Below, piece after piece: positions 29,987-32,065 of a DNA stretch of 32,065 nt (within the stretch, counting starts at the first letter, position 1; each line of letters starts with the position of its first letter). The DNA comes from an uncultured Clostridia bacterium. Its GTDB lineage: Bacteria; Bacillota; Clostridia; TANB77; CAG-508. The stretch spans positions 1 through 32,065 of the forward strand of contig CALWZY010000007.1 of assembly GCA_944386155.1 (NCBI GenBank), written 5' to 3'. The notes beneath the pieces were generated by a model. That model searched no databases and was not told the DNA's origin. It worked only from the letters and a program-made list of their open reading frames with translations. A program made the position numbers and the translations under genes.

Positions 29987-30582
29987 TGTGGTTATATCAA
30001 AAAAAGCTAGAATATCCGGTAAATATTAAAAATCCTAATCCTAGACTTGCTAAATTTATTATTTCACAATATGGTGGACCAAATGGTGAAATTGGAGCTA
30101 GTATGAGATATATTTCTCAAAGAATAGGAATGCCTGATCAAAAATCTAAAGCTATATTAAATGATGTTGGTACAGAAGAGTTAGCTCACTTAGAAATGGT
30201 ATCTACTATGGTACACCAATTAACAGATGGAGTTTCTCCAGAAGAACTTGAAAAAGCAGGTCTTGGCGACTATTATACTGATCATGGTTGGGGCACATAT
30301 CCACAAAGTGCAAGTGGTATGGCCTTTAGTGCACAAACACTTCAAGTTACAGGTGACCCAATAGCAGATCTTCAAGAAGATTTAGCAGCTGAGCAAAAAG
30401 CCAGAATGACTTATGAGAAATTAATCGATTTATGTGCTGATGACCCAGATGTAGTAGATCCACTTCGCTTCTTAAGAGAACGTGAGATCGTTCACTTCCA
30501 AAGATTTGGCGAAGCTTTAAATAACATTCAAGATAAATTATCTAAAACAAAATTCTATATGAATCAAATAGTTGATAGATAA
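29986..30582 (+). CDS. cotJC: Spore coat protein CotJC, manganese catalase family
   Basis: CotJC has the fold of manganese catalase and may protect the spore from peroxide. The 198-aa protein keeps likely ligands of the two-metal site: Glu35 (GGPNGEIGASMRY), Glu65 and His68 (TEELAHLE), Glu136 (DLAAEQKAR), and Glu167 and His170 (REREIVHFQRF). The start overlaps the cotJB stop by one base (TAATG). Arg162 and Arg166 are encoded by CGC and CGT, so these members of the CGN box are read normally. Confidence 0.95.
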   Translation: MWLYQKKLEYPVNIKNPNPRLAKFIISQYGGPNGEIGASMRYISQRIGMPDQKSKAILNDVGTEELAHLEMVSTMVHQLTDGVSPEELEKAGLGDYYTDHGWGTYPQSASGMAFSAQTLQVTGDPIADLQEDLAAEQKARMTYEKLIDLCADDPDVVDPLRFLREREIVHFQRFGEALNNIQDKLSKTKFYMNQIVDR

Positions 30583-30585
30583 AAT

Positions 30586-30614
30586 TTGTCAAATCTATGT
30601 AACCATGATATCAT
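30586..30614 (+). promoter_or_regulatory. Promoter of the 116-aa gene
   Basis: TTGTCA (30586-30591) and TATCAT (30609-30614) are 17 bases apart. A palindrome, GTCTA CTATA TAGAC (30628-30642), lies between the -10 box and the ribosome binding site and could be an operator or weak hairpin. Confidence 0.65.
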
Positions 30615-30661
30615 ATATATGAAACTCGTCTACTATATAGACTAAATTAAGGAGGAACGAC

Positions 30662-31012
30662 ATGATAGAAATCACACGGAAAAATTCAACTATTGTAATT
30701 TTTGACAAAGCTGAATACAGAGGAGTAGCAATTCCAAAGAGCTCCAAAGAGAATTTTCAGGAATTCATTTCTGACACAACTGAAGTTTGTAAAGGGCTTC
30801 AAGAAGGAATGTCAATCAAGCCACTTCTTTATGGTTTAGACCTTCCCATTGGTCAAAGCCCTATCTCAGACTTTCTGATGTGTAATTCTTTAAAAGAGCA
30901 AACTTTCGAAAAAGACAGCTCCTGCAATGCTTTCTACAAATTCTATTTTGCTCGTACCATCCCGCAGATTAGTCCAGAAAATGTTGATTTTATCTATCTT
31001 GGACTCAAATAA
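30662..31012 (+). CDS. Hypothetical protein of foreign composition, 116 aa
   Basis: I do not recognise this protein. It has mixed composition, no membrane helix or signal peptide, and no clear motif (MIEITRKNSTIVIFDKAEY at the start, FYFARTIPQISPENVDFIYL near the end). GGAGG precedes the ATG, and it has its own promoter and a GC-rich terminator. Its G+C and codon use (ATC, TTC, CTC, CCG) differ from cotJC before it and the gene after it. Codon 6 is CGG, and a +1 shift there would end translation six codons later. In all this it resembles the pair at 20567-21778. Confidence 0.65.
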   Translation: MIEITRKNSTIVIFDKAEYRGVAIPKSSKENFQEFISDTTEVCKGLQEGMSIKPLLYGLDLPIGQSPISDFLMCNSLKEQTFEKDSSCNAFYKFYFARTIPQISPENVDFIYLGLK

Positions 31013-31035
31013 TAATTTTCTGCAGGACATCTTTT

Positions 31036-31074
31036 GGGGCTATCTATGCACGCGCATGGATGGCCCCTCTTTTT
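31036..31074 (+). terminator. GC-rich terminator of the 116-aa gene
   Basis: A stem of about 13 bp from GGGGC (31036) to GCCCC (31067), with two T-G wobble pairs and a 6-base CACGCG loop, is followed by TCTTTTT. It lies 24 bases past the stop codon. Confidence 0.88.
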
Positions 31075-31086
31075 AATTTCCAAGAT

Positions 31087-31116
31087 TTAGACTTTTTCTT
31101 AAATCTATGGTATAAT
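31087..31116 (+). promoter_or_regulatory. Promoter of the 232-aa gene (extended -10)
   Basis: TTAGAC (31087-31092) and TATAAT (31111-31116) are 18 bases apart. TGG before the -10 box gives an extended -10. Confidence 0.65.
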
Positions 31117-31135
31117 TATAGATAGAGGTGATTTT

Positions 31136-31834
31136 ATGAACAAACAAGAAGTTAAATCACTACTAATGTCTATGAGAACAGAAAATAATCAAAATATAGT
31201 AAATTATCTATTAGGTAAAATAGATCTAATGGACGAAAAATCTATAGATGAAGCAGTAAAAAAAGCTGGTGGGACAGAAAAATCAATTCATGATTTTTTA
31301 GAAAGAAAAATAGCAGAAGTTGAATCTAGAGTTCAGCATGATGATCATAAACCGGTAAATAAGATGTTCACTTATGGAAGAGCCGGTAGTTGCTTACACT
31401 TACATCTTCCAGGTGATTTACATGGTATGATTGAGAAAAAAGGAATCTCTGGAACAATTAACACTGTAAATTTATATTTATTAGATGCTATAGATAGATT
31501 AAATAGAGCTAAGCAATCTGGAATGTATGAAGACATAGATAGTATATATATGATTTCTCCAATATTACTTGGTAGAGAATTAAAATTTCTCGAAAACTTA
31601 GATTTTGAAACTCATTCGTTTAAGAAAAGTCAATTAAAAGATCCAGATTTTTTAAATAAAACTCCAGAAGCTAAGCTTGCTGTAAGTATATTTGGAGATG
31701 ATAAAACCGTTGGAACTGCTAGAATTGGATTTGATAAAATTAATTCAGATAAGTGGCAGGAAAAGAAAAAATCAACAATCTCAGAAATTAATAAAAAAGG
31801 TATTACTATTTCAGAAGATTCTATTTCCAAATAA
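31136..31834 (+). CDS. Unidentified soluble protein, 232 aa
   Basis: I cannot assign a family. The N-terminal 75 residues are helical and charged (MNKQEVKSLLMSMRTENNQN, DEAVKKAGGTEKSIHDFLE). A middle part carries the distinctive MFTYGRAGSCLHLHLPGDLH segment at about 83-102, with three His residues close together. The C-terminal half is mixed and ends in a Lys/Ser-rich tail. There is no signal peptide or membrane helix. GAGGTG lies five bases before the ATG. Codon use is native. It stands alone between its own promoter and terminator. The His cluster could bind metal or nucleotide, but that is a guess. Confidence 0.7.
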   Translation: MNKQEVKSLLMSMRTENNQNIVNYLLGKIDLMDEKSIDEAVKKAGGTEKSIHDFLERKIAEVESRVQHDDHKPVNKMFTYGRAGSCLHLHLPGDLHGMIEKKGISGTINTVNLYLLDAIDRLNRAKQSGMYEDIDSIYMISPILLGRELKFLENLDFETHSFKKSQLKDPDFLNKTPEAKLAVSIFGDDKTVGTARIGFDKINSDKWQEKKKSTISEINKKGITISEDSISK

Positions 31835-31835
31835 T

Positions 31836-31871
31836 CTTAAACTTAAATCTAAATTTAAATTTAAACTTAAA
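31836..31871 (+). repeat. Six tandem hexamers
   Basis: Directly after the stop codon come six units in perfect register: CTTAAA, CTTAAA, TCTAAA, TTTAAA, TTTAAA, CTTAAA. The terminator of the 232-aa gene begins ten bases further on. Confidence 0.8.
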
Positions 31872-31880
31872 ATGAAGATA

Positions 31881-31924
31881 AAAAAACAAAGATTGTAATA
31901 AATAATATACAATCTTTGTTTTTT
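31881..31924 (+). terminator. Terminator of the 232-aa gene
   Basis: A perfect 17-bp inverted repeat (AAAAAACAAAGATTGTA and its complement) with a 10-base loop ends in TTTTTT. Confidence 0.85.
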
Positions 31925-31960
31925 GTTTATTTATTTTTATTTTTTAATTTTTTAATTTTT

Positions 31961-32065
31961 AATATTTTTTATACTTTTTATACTTTTTTATTTCTTTTTA
32001 TATTTTTTATACTTTTTTATTTCTTTTTATACTTTTTATACCTTTTTTTATTTCTTTTATTTTTT
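31961..32065. repeat. T-rich near-tandem repeats, about 30 bases per unit, running off the edge
   Basis: Units built on TATACTTTTTTATTTCTTTT recur with TTTCTTTT at 31991, 32020 and 32051, so the period is 29-31 bases. The stretch has no G at all on the + strand. The array is cut by the window end. Confidence 0.75.

Noticed and set aside
31961..32065. CRISPR array at the right end
   Set aside because: Units are uneven, all T-rich and without unique spacers. No cas gene is present.

Overview
This is a low-GC chromosomal window from an endospore-forming Firmicute, most likely an uncultured member of the Clostridia. The spore genes spoIIP and cotJABC, a T-box in front of thrS, and the tgt/queA and recJ-relA-hisS gene orders support this. 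I cannot name a genus from sequence alone. Intergenic DNA is almost pure A/T, and many proteins carry Asn/Asp/Lys/Glu-rich low-complexity linkers.

Layout. The left third is a leftward cluster: rnhA, coaE, a membrane-anchored zincin-like protein, queA, tgt, a WG-repeat-like protein, a yrzE-type membrane protein, and divergent secD and secF. It is followed by the start of an unidentified gene that runs off the left edge. Rightward from about 9.96 kb come tmcAL and an RluA-family pseudouridine synthase. Next are a leftward 911-aa coiled-coil protein of unknown function, leftward thrS behind a T-box, a rightward MFS transporter and leftward pgi. Two short genes of foreign appearance sit between pgi and spoIIP. 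The leftward cluster recJ, relA, MBL hydrolase, hisS, spoIIP follows. The right end holds cotJABC, another foreign-looking short gene, and an unidentified gene followed by T-rich repeats.

Main observation. Three conserved genes (tmcAL, spoIIP, recJ) are each split by a +1 shift of reading frame. In all three the shift falls exactly on an in-frame CGG codon. Reading CGGN as one step restores proteins of 418, 406 and 562 aa with all downstream motifs. By my reading by eye, CGG occurs in frame nowhere else in the native-looking genes, while about two dozen out-of-frame CGG trinucleotides cause no shift. This suggests that in this organism CGG is an unassigned or hungry codon at which ribosomes move +1, either as a quadruplet or by skipping C and reading GGN as Gly. 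The only other in-frame CGG codons lie in the three short genes of foreign composition, always within the first 12 codons.

The rest is mainly housekeeping: tRNA modification (Tgt, QueA, TmcAL), aminoacylation (ThrS, HisS), the stringent response (Rel), DNA maintenance (RecJ, RNase HI), CoA synthesis, glycolysis, protein export and sporulation. Promoters of the TTGACA/TATAAT type with 17-18 base spacing and intrinsic terminators are easy to see, and several of them settle start codons.
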